64,000 nucleotides of DNA from Flavobacterium psychroterrae. GTDB taxonomy: Bacteria; Bacteroidota; Bacteroidia; Flavobacteriales; Flavobacteriaceae. Below are positions 52,398 to 61,682 of the stretch, one piece after another; the stretch's first letter is position 1, and each line of letters opens with the position of its first letter. The stretch lies in contig NZ_JAGYVZ010000006.1 of assembly GCF_018380615.1 (NCBI RefSeq), positions 124,001 through 188,000 of the forward strand. Reading direction: 5' to 3'. A model generated the notes under the pieces. That model was not told the DNA's origin, searched no databases, and saw nothing but the letters and a program-made list of their open reading frames with translations. A program made the position numbers and the translations under genes.

Positions 52398-52405
52398 CAA
52401 AAATA
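52398..52405 (-). promoter_or_regulatory. Possible -7 element (TATTTTTG) for the acyl-CoA reductase gene
   Basis: The minus strand reads TATTTTTG, 39 nt before the ATG at 52359, with TTG 23 nt further upstream. It may drive the whole reductase-serC-serA set. Confidence 0.4.
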
Positions 52406-52509
52406 AGGATAAATAAGTCGAAAGTCATCAAGTCAAAAGATCGAAATGAGTTTTTTTAAATTTTTAGACTTTTTAGCTTTAAGACTTTTAACTTTAAGAT
52501 AAAAAACAA

Positions 52510-52860
52510 ATGGCAATAATTATAACTGACGAATGTATAAACTGTGGGGCTTGTGAACCAGAGTGCCCAAATACAGCAATTTATGAAGGAGCTGACGATT
52601 GGAGATATAAGGACGGAACAAGACTTTCAGGAAAAATAATTTTACCTGACGGAACTGAAGTTGATGCAGATGATGCTCAAACTCCAATTTCTGACGAGGT
52701 ATATTATATCGTTCCGGGAAAATGTACGGAGTGTAAAGGTTTTCACGATGAACCTCAATGTGCTGCTGTATGTCCTGTCGATTGTTGTGTGCCTGATGAT
52801 AATCACGTTGAAGATGAAGAAACCTTGTTGAACAGACAAGCGTTTTTACACGATGAATAA
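52510..52860 (+). CDS. Dicluster 4Fe-4S ferredoxin
   Basis: 116 residues. First cluster [16 protein letters not shown] (Cys 9, 12, 15, 19) and second [20 protein letters not shown] with additional Cys immediately after (VDCC). This is the YfhL-like or FdxA-type arrangement, where the insert between the cysteines of the second motif is long. It transfers electrons in the cytoplasm. It diverges from the acyl-CoA reductase, a pairing that might supply electrons to it. It ends with a good terminator. Confidence 0.9.
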   Translation: MAIIITDECINCGACEPECPNTAIYEGADDWRYKDGTRLSGKIILPDGTEVDADDAQTPISDEVYYIVPGKCTECKGFHDEPQCAAVCPVDCCVPDDNHVEDEETLLNRQAFLHDE

Positions 52861-52884
52861 ACTTTAATTTGCATAAAAATATAG

Positions 52885-52913
52885 ATCCTGAGTCAACGCT
52901 CAGGATTTTTTTT
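52885..52913 (+). terminator. Rho-independent terminator of the ferredoxin gene
   Basis: ATCCTGAG and CTCAGGAT form an 8-bp stem with a 6-nt loop, followed by about eight T residues, 25 nt after the stop. Confidence 0.9.
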
Positions 52914-53028
52914 GCTCTGATTTGAACTTTTAATAAAAAGCTAGTTGGTTGATTTTTAATGTTTTGTTTTTATCTTGTTAATTTATTAATAAAAATTTAA
53001 TACTTTAGTTGAAAATTTGACAATGCCT

Positions 53029-54192
53029 ATGAAGAAATTAATATTTTTATTTGTAGTATTATTTAGTATGAATGTTTTTTCACAAAACGAAGAAAATTCT
53101 ATTGTTGTTAAGGACATAGAAACACAATTGCCTATAGAAAATGCAATCGTGTTTATCATGAAAACAAAACAAACATTAATAACCAATAAGGACGGAAAAG
53201 TAATTTTTGCATTGAATGGTGCGTCTAGTATTCAGGTTTCTGAAACCAACTACGAAAAAGTCACCATTCGTTGGGATGCTTTAAAGCCGGATTTATTTGT
53301 AATTTATCTGAAAAATAACAACAATAAATTGGATGAAATTGTTGTTTCAAAAGAAAAACCAGAAAAAAATCTTCAAAAAATTATTTCTAATTCAAGGCAA
53401 AAACTTGCCAATTCATACCGGTTAAAAGTATATGTAAGAGAGTTTTTTATGCTTGATAATAAATATTCGTACTATAATGACGGATTGGTAAATTTTCAAT
53501 TTGAAGAAAATCAAAATAAATCAACTACGACATTATTAGTAGAACAAAATAGATCTTATGGATTGCTGGAAGATGATGTTAGTCATGATTTAATGGGATA
53601 TAATTTGAATAACATTATGGAGAATTATTCAAATTTAAAATATTTTGATCCTCTTTTAGACTCAAAAACAAAGAAAGAATATGAGTTTATAACTACGGGG
53701 CATCCCAATAATAAGAACTATTATATAATGTCTGTAACTCCGTTAGATAAATCTAAAAAAGCATTTGATACTTTTGAAATTATTTACGATCCTGTAAAAA
53801 AGTTAATTGTAGAATTTAGTATTATTATAAAGCAAGCGAACCTGGTTCAAATTGAAGAAGAAACAAAAGTAGGTTCTAAAAACATTACCAGATCGCAAAT
53901 TAAAGTAAGTTACAGAATTGATGGTGAAGATTATTATTTACTAAGTTCAAATGAAGAAATTGCTTATGATTTGATTTTAAAAGATAAAGTCAAGAATATT
54001 CAGGTGAGAAATAATTTTATTACCACCCATTTTGACAGACAAAATTTCACCTACAGTGATAGTGATGTTTTTAAGGAGAAAACACTTTTTAATAAAAAAA
54101 ACAAAGTGATGACAAAATACTGGGACATTTCAGGATTTACAGCCACTGACGAAGAAAAAAAGCTTATAGACGGATTGGAGTTTAAGATGTAA
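53029..54192 (+). CDS. Carboxypeptidase-like regulatory domain protein, exported
   Basis: 387 residues from the ATG at 53029 (MKKLIFLFVVLFSMNVFSQ, signal peptide). An ATG at 53023 or TTG at 53017 would extend it slightly. The first 85 residues after the leader form a CarboxypepD_reg-like beta-sandwich (VKDIETQLPIENAIVFIMKTKQT...NKDGKVIFAL). LDEIVVSKEK then looks like the linker seen before TonB plugs, but no plug or barrel follows. The remainder (about 110-387) is of unknown type. The tail overlaps the end of the convergent methyltransferase gene by 11 nt. Confidence 0.7.
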   Translation: MKKLIFLFVVLFSMNVFSQNEENSIVVKDIETQLPIENAIVFIMKTKQTLITNKDGKVIFALNGASSIQVSETNYEKVTIRWDALKPDLFVIYLKNNNNKLDEIVVSKEKPEKNLQKIISNSRQKLANSYRLKVYVREFFMLDNKYSYYNDGLVNFQFEENQNKSTTTLLVEQNRSYGLLEDDVSHDLMGYNLNNIMENYSNLKYFDPLLDSKTKKEYEFITTGHPNNKNYYIMSVTPLDKSKKAFDTFEIIYDPVKKLIVEFSIIIKQANLVQIEEETKVGSKNITRSQIKVSYRIDGEDYYLLSSNEEIAYDLILKDKVKNIQVRNNFITTHFDRQNFTYSDSDVFKEKTLFNKKNKVMTKYWDISGFTATDEEKKLIDGLEFKM

Positions 54193-54934
54193 TTTTTTTT
54201 CTGGCTACAATAACATAAGTATCATAAGCATATGTTTTTCTGTCGATTGTTTTTATAATTTCGAAATTATTCAGGTATAAAAAAAGTTCCATTTCGTTAA
54301 GTGTAAAAACGCGAACAGTTGAAAAATCATTCTCAATAATTTCCTTTTCACCATTTACTACTTTATAATATTTCGCCGTCCATTCGAGCATGAAATTCTC
54401 CAGTGAATTGTTCGTGTCCCAATGACTTTCTCTTGTATAATTTTCGTTTTCATATTTTGCTTCATGAATTATAAGAGGATTTTCTTTTGTAAACGGAATA
54501 AACCGATTTGCATCGATAAAGTCAAAAATTATAATGCCATCATCAGTTAAATTTGTAAAAAGAGAGGCAAAAGTTCTATTAATATCATCGTTTGTAATCA
54601 AATAACTTGTAGATCTTCCGGTAATTAAAATAGCATGTACAGGATTTTCGAGTTTGAATTCCCGCATATCTCCCTGAATAAAAGAGCAATTCTTGTTTCG
54701 TTCTTTTGCAATTGCAATCATACTTTCGCTATAATCAAGACCTTGGTAATTTTGATTGTTTTCCTGAAATCGTTTCGCTAGATTTCCTGTTCCGCTTCCT
54801 ATTTCAAGAATAGTTGAAGCTTTGTTTTCCTGAATCAGATTATTATAAAAGACATATTCTTCGTCATAATTGACAAAAGTTTGATACATCGCATCATAAA
54901 TTGCCGCCATTTTTCCGTCATATAAACTTGCCAT
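54182..54934 (-). CDS. SAM-dependent methyltransferase, class I
   Basis: 250 residues. Motif I is ILEIGSGTGNLAKRF (about 41-55), followed by the acidic strand QGLDYSESMI and the motif CSFIQGDMREFKL, the SAM-binding set of class I enzymes. The C-terminal beta strands (TVRVFTLNEMELFLYLNNFEI) resemble the methyltransferase family with the DUF4942-free, small-molecule architecture. Substrate unknown. A dozen other Bacteroidota enzymes of this size lack assigned roles. Confidence 0.85.
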   Translation of the reverse strand: MASLYDGKMAAIYDAMYQTFVNYDEEYVFYNNLIQENKASTILEIGSGTGNLAKRFQENNQNYQGLDYSESMIAIAKERNKNCSFIQGDMREFKLENPVHAILITGRSTSYLITNDDINRTFASLFTNLTDDGIIIFDFIDANRFIPFTKENPLIIHEAKYENENYTRESHWDTNNSLENFMLEWTAKYYKVVNGEKEIIENDFSTVRVFTLNEMELFLYLNNFEIIKTIDRKTYAYDTYVIVARKKITS

Positions 54935-54962
54935 AATTTTAATTTTTTATATAAAAGTAAAA

Positions 54963-54990
54963 AAAGGGCTGTCATTAAAGACAACCCTTT
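54963..54990. terminator. Terminator of the TonB-dependent receptor gene
   Basis: AAAGGGCTGTC and GACAACCCTTT pair (one mismatch) over a short loop. On the minus strand it is followed by TTTTT and lies 26 nt after the receptor stop. Confidence 0.75.
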
Positions 54991-55015
54991 CAGTTATTTA
55001 AACAAAATGTTGTAC

Positions 55016-57754
55016 TTAGAATTTATAATTTACAGATAAGTTAAACATCGTTCCTAATTGGCTAAAATGGAATCCATCATAAGTCATTCTTGAATAACGC
55101 TGATTAAATGTAAGTAAGTTAGATTGTTGTTTAGTTTGTGCAGGATCAGCAAGTAATGCAGCTCCAGCCTCATTTTCGGCTACAAATTTCCATTCAGGCA
55201 AAATGTTAAACAAGTTGTTTACATTTAATGCAATAGTTAATTTTTCTGTAGCGCTAAAGTTAACACCTAAATCTGTAACAATTTTAGGAATAAACTCTGT
55301 TTTTAAGTTAGCTGCTAAATACTCAGGAGAAGTAACAGGAGCATCAGGATCATTTGTAGCTAAACCATCTTGATTAAATGTAGTTTTTCCAAAATAAGTA
55401 TTGTTCAAAGAGAATCCGAATTTACCAATTTCATAATTTATTCCAAGGATCCATTTTGTGTCAGGTCTTGAAGTAAAAGTTAATGAATTTAAAATGTCTC
55501 CAAATGAATTGTTTGTTACAGGAGAAATTCTCTTATTTTCTAAAGTAATATTTCCTGATACATTAAATCCTAATTTACCTTCACCAATACCAATGTTATT
55601 GTAGTTGGCTACAACATCTAAACCAGAAGTTCTTGAATCGAAAGAGTTAGAGAACCAAGCCACGTTTCCAAAAGCAGTATCTTGTCTGTCTCCTAAAACA
55701 ATTCTGTCTTCTACTTTAATATTGTAATAATCTACAGTGAAATTAAAGTTTCTAAAAGGTTTTGCTCCAATACCAACTGTTACGTTAGTTGATTTTTCAG
55801 GATCCAAAGAAGGAATTCCTAATTGACGCGCCTGAGGAGAAACGTTATTAATGATTCCGCTAATTTGAATTCCCTGACCAGCTACAAAAGAATATTGTGA
55901 TTTTTGAGTATAAATTTGGTGCAGAGTCGGTGCTCTGAAACCTGTTGAAACAGATCCTCTTATAGTAATCTTGTCATCAAGGAATTTATATCTTGTACTT
56001 GCTTTCCAAACGGTAGCTCCACCAAAATCACTATATTCTTCATGACGAACAGTTCCGTTCACTAAGAAATCTTTTGTAATATCAAAAGCTACATCAAGGT
56101 AAACACCCACATTATATCTGTTCCATTTTCCTGAATTTTCAGGTCTGTTCCCTGCAAAAGAGTCAGCTCCGGTTCCGTCCCAGGACGCTTTATCCCCTTC
56201 CATAACAGTAAAATATTCAGATCTAAACTCTGTACCAAAACCAATACTGATTTTCTCTGATACAATTTTAGAAACATCAATATTTCCAACTACGTGATTA
56301 AAAGAAGTTCCACCCGGTTTAAATGAAATAGGGCTATTTTCTCTGTAAACGTTAGTTTCAACAGGATCTCCCGAAACCGGATCAATTGTAGTAGTAGTAA
56401 TATCAGATCTGTTTACAGAATTATTTACAGAATAAACCTGTTTGTTACCACCAACGGTTAAACTCGCATCGGTATTCCATCCGTTTTTCACTGTTTTAAA
56501 TCCTAAAGTTCCGTTATAATCCGTTAGATCTCCTTCAAAAGTAGGACCATATCCATCATAAGAAGGATTTGCATCATCACCATTTCCAAAGAAATCATTC
56601 AAATAAGGATCACCAGATAAAGGTCTCCAATATGGCGTTCTAAAGTTGGCAAACGAATTTACTTTTTTGTACACATAAGCAGCGTTATAATACAATTTAG
56701 TATTATCGCTAATATCGTTTCCACCATTAATTAAGAATTTTGCAGCAGCAGTTTCCGGAGAACCATTTACGTTTCTTGCATCAGGATATTTATCAAGAAA
56801 AGATTGAACAGTTGCAACATCAGCTGGTGTACCGCCTAAGAAGTCATTTGCTTCACCTTGAGCATCAACTTTTCCTGGTCTGTTTGCTAAATTTACTTTA
56901 GAAAAATCTATTGTATAATTTAAAAAACCTTTTTCGCCAACAGTTGTACCATTGTTTAAACTTACACCTAGCATTTCTCCGTCACCTTCAGAAGTAATTC
57001 CGCTTCTTACAGTTATAGATCCGTCAGTAGTGTTTTTCTTTAAAATGATATTCATAACTCCCGCAATCGCATCAGATCCGTATTGAGCAGATGCACCATC
57101 ACGCAAGATCTCAACACGCTCGATAGCGTCAGTTGGAATTGCAGAGATATCAGCACCAGTTTCACCACGTCCCGGAGAAGTTTGAACATAAAGCAAAGAA
57201 CTTAAGTTTTTACGTTTACCATTAATAAGGATCAAAGTTCTGCTTGGTCCCATATTTCTAATTTCGTACGGATCCAGTAATGATGTCGCATCATTTACAG
57301 GAGTTTGTACGGTATTAAAAGACGGAATCTTGTATTGCAGCGCCTTATCAAATGTCGCTTGTCCTGTCGAAGTTAAATCTTTAGCAGATAAAACATCGAT
57401 AGGCAATGCACTTGTAGTATTACTTCTGGCGGCAGTTCTTGAACCTGTAACAACAACTTCGTCAAGATTTTGTCCTGATTCTTCGGCTAATGAAACATCA
57501 ATTTGTGATGCATTTGCTAATCTTGTAACACTATTAAACCCCATATATGTGAATACTAATGATCCGCCTTCTTTTACTGTAATTTTGTAAGATCCGTCAA
57601 TATCTGTAGATACTCCGTTATTAGTACCTTTTTCGACAATATTTACTCCAGGCAGGGGGTTACCGGAATTGTCTTTTACAACACCCGAGACTTGCTGTTG
57701 CGCAAAAATAGCCACGGTGCTAAATAAAAATAATAATACTGCAATTTTTTTCAT
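55016..57754 (-). CDS. TonB-dependent receptor with CarboxypepD_reg-like N-terminus
   Basis: 912 residues. Signal peptide (about 1-18, ending IFAQ), CarboxypepD_reg-like domain (about 20-95: VKDNSGNPLPGVNIVEKGT), TonB-box-like NLDEVVVTGSRTAA, plug (about 110-245, with RTLILINGKR and ERVEILRDGASAQYGSDAIAGVMNIILKK), and a barrel ending SVNYKF with terminal Phe. No SusD gene accompanies it, so it is a classical receptor rather than a SusC pair. Ligand unknown: it could import a siderophore, vitamin or oligosaccharide. It stands alone between the methyltransferase and ychF. Confidence 0.93.
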   Translation of the reverse strand: MKKIAVLLFLFSTVAIFAQQQVSGVVKDNSGNPLPGVNIVEKGTNNGVSTDIDGSYKITVKEGGSLVFTYMGFNSVTRLANASQIDVSLAEESGQNLDEVVVTGSRTAARSNTTSALPIDVLSAKDLTSTGQATFDKALQYKIPSFNTVQTPVNDATSLLDPYEIRNMGPSRTLILINGKRKNLSSLLYVQTSPGRGETGADISAIPTDAIERVEILRDGASAQYGSDAIAGVMNIILKKNTTDGSITVRSGITSEGDGEMLGVSLNNGTTVGEKGFLNYTIDFSKVNLANRPGKVDAQGEANDFLGGTPADVATVQSFLDKYPDARNVNGSPETAAAKFLINGGNDISDNTKLYYNAAYVYKKVNSFANFRTPYWRPLSGDPYLNDFFGNGDDANPSYDGYGPTFEGDLTDYNGTLGFKTVKNGWNTDASLTVGGNKQVYSVNNSVNRSDITTTTIDPVSGDPVETNVYRENSPISFKPGGTSFNHVVGNIDVSKIVSEKISIGFGTEFRSEYFTVMEGDKASWDGTGADSFAGNRPENSGKWNRYNVGVYLDVAFDITKDFLVNGTVRHEEYSDFGGATVWKASTRYKFLDDKITIRGSVSTGFRAPTLHQIYTQKSQYSFVAGQGIQISGIINNVSPQARQLGIPSLDPEKSTNVTVGIGAKPFRNFNFTVDYYNIKVEDRIVLGDRQDTAFGNVAWFSNSFDSRTSGLDVVANYNNIGIGEGKLGFNVSGNITLENKRISPVTNNSFGDILNSLTFTSRPDTKWILGINYEIGKFGFSLNNTYFGKTTFNQDGLATNDPDAPVTSPEYLAANLKTEFIPKIVTDLGVNFSATEKLTIALNVNNLFNILPEWKFVAENEAGAALLADPAQTKQQSNLLTFNQRYSRMTYDGFHFSQLGTMFNLSVNYKF

Positions 57755-58073
57755 GTGTAATCTAATTTTGGTTAAAATATTTTATTGGTTTGTTAAATAT
57801 TGTGATAAAAATAACATTATTTAACAAAACATTACGAAAAAGTTGAATTTTTTTTAAGAAAAGTAGTAAAAAAACATATATCGTCATTTTTTGTTTAGTT
57901 ACGAGCTATTAAATCTTATATTTGCAAAATTTTAAGGCGAAAAGCTATCATTTTAGCAAAAAAAATAAAAGAAGAAATAACGTTCAAAACAGAAGCTAAA
58001 TAATTGAAATAGAATCAGTCATAACAGCGTCTAACAGCGATAAATCAAATAAAAAAACAAATATCATCTACAT
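57755..58073. other. Divergent promoter region of the TonB receptor and ychF genes
   Basis: TTGTTAAATA (57790-57799) and TATTTAACAA (57818-57827) are perfect inverted repeats 36-73 nt upstream of the receptor start and may be an operator. For ychF, TTG at 57891-57893 and TATATTTG at 57917-57924 form a plausible promoter with a 23-nt spacer. A leader of about 150 nt (57925-58073) precedes the ychF ATG, AT-rich and without a recognisable riboswitch. Confidence 0.45.
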
Positions 58074-59168
58074 ATGAAAGCAGGAATTGTAGGATTACCA
58101 AATGTTGGAAAATCGACTTTATTTAATTGTTTGTCCAATGCAAAAGCACAAAGTGCCAACTTTCCGTTTTGTACAATCGAACCTAATATTGGTGTTGTAA
58201 ACGTTCCGGATCCAAGAATCAATAAGTTAGAAGAATTGGTAAAACCAGAGCGCGTACAAATGGCAACAGTTGATATTGTTGACATTGCCGGTTTGGTAAA
58301 AGGAGCAAGTAAAGGTGAAGGACTTGGAAATCAGTTTTTAGGAAACATCAGAGAGTGTAATGCTATTATTCACGTTGTACGTTGTTTTGATAATGATAAT
58401 ATTGTTCACGTTGACGGAAACGTAAATCCAATTCGTGATAAAGAAACAATTGATATCGAATTACAGTTAAAAGACTTAGAAACGATTGATAAACGTTTAG
58501 AAAAAGTAAAACGTGCTGCAAAAACAGGAAACAAAGAAGCTCAGACTGAAGAGGCTTTGTTAAACCGAATCAGAGAAGTATTATTACAGGCAAAATCTGC
58601 AAGAACAATTATTCCTCAAAATAATGACGAAGAAATTTTAATGGAAGCTTTCCAGTTAATTACTTCAAAACCGGTTTTATACGTTTGTAATGTTGACGAA
58701 AGTTCAGCAGTAAACGGAAACAAATATGTAGACCAGATTCGTGAATTAGTAAAAGATGAAGGAGCTGAAGTAATTATCCTTTCAGTAGGAGCAGAAGCTG
58801 ATATCACCGAGTTAGAAAGTTACGAAGAGCGTCAGGTTTTCCTTGAAGATATGGGATTAACAGAGCCTGGAGCGTCAGTTTTAATTCGTGCAGCTTACAA
58901 ATTATTAAAACAGCAAACCTATTTTACCGCAGGTGTAAAAGAAGTTCGCGCCTGGACAATCAACATTGGTTCAACTGCGCCACAAGCAGCAGGAGTTATC
59001 CATACTGATTTCGAAAAAGGATTCATTCGTGCCGAAGTTATCTCATACGAAGATTACGTTCATTATGGATCTGAAGCAAAAGCAAAAGAAGCTGGAAAAT
59101 TCAAAGTCGAAGGAAAAGAATATATCGTAAAAGATGGTGATGTAATGCATTTTCGTTTTAACGTCTAG
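58074..59168 (+). CDS. ychF: Ribosome-binding ATPase YchF
   Basis: 364 residues, the normal length. P-loop GLPNVGKST (7-15), switch motif DIVDIAGLVKGASKGEGLGN (about 66-85) and NVDE in place of the GTPase NKxD, which is the feature that gives YchF/OLA1 preference for ATP. The coiled coil (about 128-200) and the C-terminal TGS domain (about 280-364, ending HFRFNV) complete the fold. YchF binds ribosomes and is involved in translational and oxidative-stress control. It appears to be a single-gene transcript with a clear terminator. Confidence 0.97.
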   Translation: MKAGIVGLPNVGKSTLFNCLSNAKAQSANFPFCTIEPNIGVVNVPDPRINKLEELVKPERVQMATVDIVDIAGLVKGASKGEGLGNQFLGNIRECNAIIHVVRCFDNDNIVHVDGNVNPIRDKETIDIELQLKDLETIDKRLEKVKRAAKTGNKEAQTEEALLNRIREVLLQAKSARTIIPQNNDEEILMEAFQLITSKPVLYVCNVDESSAVNGNKYVDQIRELVKDEGAEVIILSVGAEADITELESYEERQVFLEDMGLTEPGASVLIRAAYKLLKQQTYFTAGVKEVRAWTINIGSTAPQAAGVIHTDFEKGFIRAEVISYEDYVHYGSEAKAKEAGKFKVEGKEYIVKDGDVMHFRFNV

Positions 59169-59169
59169 A

Positions 59170-59211
59170 GAAAATAGAATAAAGAAAATAGAATAAAGAA
59201 AATAGAGTAAA
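59170..59211 (+). repeat. Three tandem 14-mers GAAAATAGAATAAA just after ychF
   Basis: Units at 59170, 59184 and 59198 are identical except one base in the third. They begin one nucleotide after the ychF stop and precede its terminator. A length-variable locus is likely. Confidence 0.7.
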
Positions 59212-59230
59212 GAAGAAATAGAATAGATAA

Positions 59231-59259
59231 AGCTGCTGAAGAGATTCAGCAGTTTTTTT
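59231..59259 (+). terminator. Rho-independent terminator of ychF
   Basis: CTGCTGAA and TTCAGCAG form an 8-bp stem with loop GAGA, followed by seven T residues. Confidence 0.9.
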
Positions 59260-59508
59260 ATGCACAAACATTATCAATCACAATAGAAACTCCGCAAAGA
59301 TTAACGACTTTCTATAACAAAACCTAGATTAAAATCTGCTCAATCTGCAAAATCTGCGAGAGACAAAAAAGACAAGCATAAAAAAATCCGGGCAAATCCG
59401 TGCTTTCGCGTAAGCGAATCCGTATTTTCCGTGTACCAATTATTTTTTTGGCTCAAAAATTGGTTAGAGAAAATTAACCAATAACTAATTTAAAACAAAC
59501 CATAAAAA
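59260..59508. other. Noncoding spacer with AATCTGC / AATCCG words
   Basis: At 59330-59440 the words AATCTGCTCAATCTGCAAAATC and AAATCCGTGC...GCGAATCCG recur as imperfect inverted arms, a pattern like those at 35150-35240 and 46870-46985. The remaining part (59441-59508) is AT-rich and holds the unseen promoter of the next gene. Confidence 0.45.
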
Positions 59509-60186
59509 ATGCTAAAAAAAACCTTCAGATTTCTAGGCTGGACTATTCTCGGAATCATTACTTTTCTTGTTTTATACCTTATTTCAGTTTATTTTATCTC
59601 TAAAATAACAGTCAACTCAGATGTTTCGCAAGTCGAGGAAAAAGAAGCCATCCCTATTTACATACTTTCAAACGGAGTTCATACAGATATTGTAGTTCCG
59701 GTTGTAAATGATATTAAAGACTGGCGCAACGAAATTCAATTCAGTCAGACACAATCAAAAGACAGTACAATGCAATATATAGGCTTTGGCTGGGGCGATA
59801 AAGGATTTTATTTGCATACGCCGGAATGGTCAGATCTAAAAGCAAGTACGGCTTTAAAGGCCGCTTTTGGAGTAAGTTCATCGGCGATGCACACAACTTT
59901 TTTCAAACAATTGAAAGAAGGCGAAGATTGTAAACGCATTTTAATTTCAAAAGAAAACTATCAAAAGTTAGTAACTTATATTTCAGAAAGTTTTCTTGAT
60001 CCCAATCATCCACAATGGATTCAAGGTTATAGCTACGGAAAGAAAGATGCTTTTTATGAAGCAAAAGGAAGTTATAGTTTATTTTATACTTGTAATACCT
60101 GGGCAAATTGCGCTCTAAAAGCCGCAAACCAAAAAGCAAGTTTATGGACAGTTTATGATAAAGGAATTTTTTGCCATTATCAATAG
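59509..60186 (+). CDS. TIGR02117 (DUF2459) family protein
   Basis: 225 residues. One N-terminal helix (about 10-30, FLGWTILGIITFLVLYLISVYF) is followed by a soluble domain with LSNGVHTDIVVPV (about 52-64), FGWGDKGFYLHTPEWSDL (about 87-104) and YSLFYTCNTWANCALK (about 185-200). The NGVHTD, GWGD and CNTW motifs define DUF2459/TIGR02117 and contain Cys, His and Asp that could form an NlpC/P60-like active site; that idea is inference. It would face the periplasm from the inner membrane. Confidence 0.85.
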   Translation: MLKKTFRFLGWTILGIITFLVLYLISVYFISKITVNSDVSQVEEKEAIPIYILSNGVHTDIVVPVVNDIKDWRNEIQFSQTQSKDSTMQYIGFGWGDKGFYLHTPEWSDLKASTALKAAFGVSSSAMHTTFFKQLKEGEDCKRILISKENYQKLVTYISESFLDPNHPQWIQGYSYGKKDAFYEAKGSYSLFYTCNTWANCALKAANQKASLWTVYDKGIFCHYQ

Positions 60187-60202
60187 AAAATTTTCTCAAT
60201 AT

Positions 60203-60608
60203 AAATGTGTAGTCCCTACGGGACAAAATTTGTAGAGGGAATTATTTTTCTACCAATATTTAATCTCTACGAGATATTTAAAAAAGTACATGTAAAATAC
60301 TCCTTTAGGAGTTAAATATTGGTAGAAAAATATTGGTATAAAATGGTGTCAGAAACAATTCAACCTCACGCAATTGTCCCGTAGGGACTAAACTATACAA
60401 GCATAATATTGTTGTGTTAAATGTGTAGTCCCTACGGGACAAAATTTGTAGATGGGATTATTTTTCTACCAATATTTAATCTCTACGAGATATTTAAAAA
60501 AAGTACACGTAAAATACTCCTTTAGGAGTTAAATATTGGTAGAAAAATGTTGGTATAAAATGGTGTCAGAAAAACAATTCAACCTCACACAATTGTCCCG
60601 TAGGGACT
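60203..60608 (+). repeat. Two tandem copies (216-bp period) of a composite palindrome with GTCCCTACGGGAC ends
   Basis: Copy 1 spans 60203-60392 and copy 2 spans 60419-60608, over 90 percent alike. Each starts GTAGTCCCTACGGGACAAAA and ends with the inverted CAATTGTCCCGTAGGGACTA. The middle contains CTACCAATATTTAATCTCTA and its inverted partner GGAGTTAAATATTGGTAG. The shared core CTACCAATATTTAA also occurs in the element at 9441-9595, whose outer ends differ. Noncoding. The adjoining part of the gap (60609-60755) has TAAATTTG at 60722-60729, a possible promoter of the next gene. Confidence 0.8.
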
Positions 60609-60721
60609 ATCCAATCATCCAATAATCCTCCAATTATCTTATCATCAAAATTAATAAAACAACATGGAAAAAATGTAAAATTTATTCAAAAACCAAGAAT
60701 TTATTTTTCATAATTATTAAT

Positions 60722-60729
60722 TAAATTTG
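60722..60729 (+). promoter_or_regulatory. Possible -7 element (TAAATTTG) for the YihY gene
   Basis: TAAATTTG lies 26 nt before the GTG start at 60756. No clear -33 TTG is present. Confidence 0.4.
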
Positions 60730-60755
60730 AGAGAATATCTAAAAAAATACATATC

Positions 60756-61673
60756 GTGAAAATCAAAAATATATTCTCAAAGTCTTGGTTTCTGCTCAAG
60801 AATGCCTTTTTAGAATTTAATGATGATAATGCCATTAAACTAAGTGCTGCATTATCCTATTATACCATATTTGCATTGCCTCCTTTATTAATTATCATTA
60901 TCACTATTTGCGGATTTTTCTTTGGTGAAGAAGCCGTTGCAGGACAGCTTTATGGTCAGATAAATGGTTTGGTTGGTAATGGCGCTGCAATTCAGATTCA
61001 GGAAGCCATCAAAAATGTTCAACTTTCAGGCAGTAATGTTTTTGCAACCGTCTTCGGAATCATAATGTTATTAATTGGAGCTTCCGGAGTTTTTGCTGAA
61101 ATTCAAAGTTCAATAAATTTTATATGGGGATTGCGCGCAAAACCGGATAAAGGAGTTAAAAAATTCATACAGAATCGTTTAATGTCATTTTCTATGATTG
61201 CTTCCGTTGGTTTCTTAATGTTAGTCAGTCTTTTTGTAAATACAACATTAGATGTGATGAGTACCCGTTTAAAAATGTATTTCCCGGAAAGTACGGTTTA
61301 TTTATTTTATGTAGTAAATACTCTAATTGTGCTGGCGAGTATTACGCTTCTTTTTACAATTATTTTTAGAACTTTGCCTGACGGAAAAATCAGATGGAAA
61401 GATGCTTTTATAGGATCAGGAGTTACAGCTGTTCTTTTTATGATTGGTAAATTCGCAATTGGTTTTTATTTAGGAAGCTCTACAGTTGCCTCAGTTTACG
61501 GAGCAGCAGGTTCTGTGATTATTATTTTGGTTTGGGTCTATTATTCAGCAATTATTCTGTATTTTGGAGCCGAATTTACTAAAGTATATGCGAAATCTTA
61601 CGGAGGTCAAATTTCACCAAATGAATACTCAGTAGAAATAAAAAAAGAGATTTTAGAAATCGAACCCAAATAA
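60756..61673 (+). CDS. YihY/BrkB family inner-membrane protein
   Basis: 305 residues from a GTG start. Six hydrophobic helices are spread over about 25-280. The family opening AFLEFNDDNAIKLSAALSYYTIFALPPLLIIII (about 18-50) and the end segment GAAGSVIIILVWVYYSAIILYFGAEFTKVYA (about 248-278) are diagnostic of YihY/BrkB. These proteins are often labelled ribonuclease BN in error; no nuclease motif is present. The function is unknown. A REP-like repeat pair lies upstream. Confidence 0.9.
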   Translation: MKIKNIFSKSWFLLKNAFLEFNDDNAIKLSAALSYYTIFALPPLLIIIITICGFFFGEEAVAGQLYGQINGLVGNGAAIQIQEAIKNVQLSGSNVFATVFGIIMLLIGASGVFAEIQSSINFIWGLRAKPDKGVKKFIQNRLMSFSMIASVGFLMLVSLFVNTTLDVMSTRLKMYFPESTVYLFYVVNTLIVLASITLLFTIIFRTLPDGKIRWKDAFIGSGVTAVLFMIGKFAIGFYLGSSTVASVYGAAGSVIIILVWVYYSAIILYFGAEFTKVYAKSYGGQISPNEYSVEIKKEILEIEPK

Positions 61674-61682
61674 ATTTTGGAT

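Noticed and set aside
60756..61673. Ribonuclease BN label for the YihY-type gene
   Set aside because: All-helical membrane protein without any metal-binding or nuclease motif; the label is a known historical misannotation of the family.
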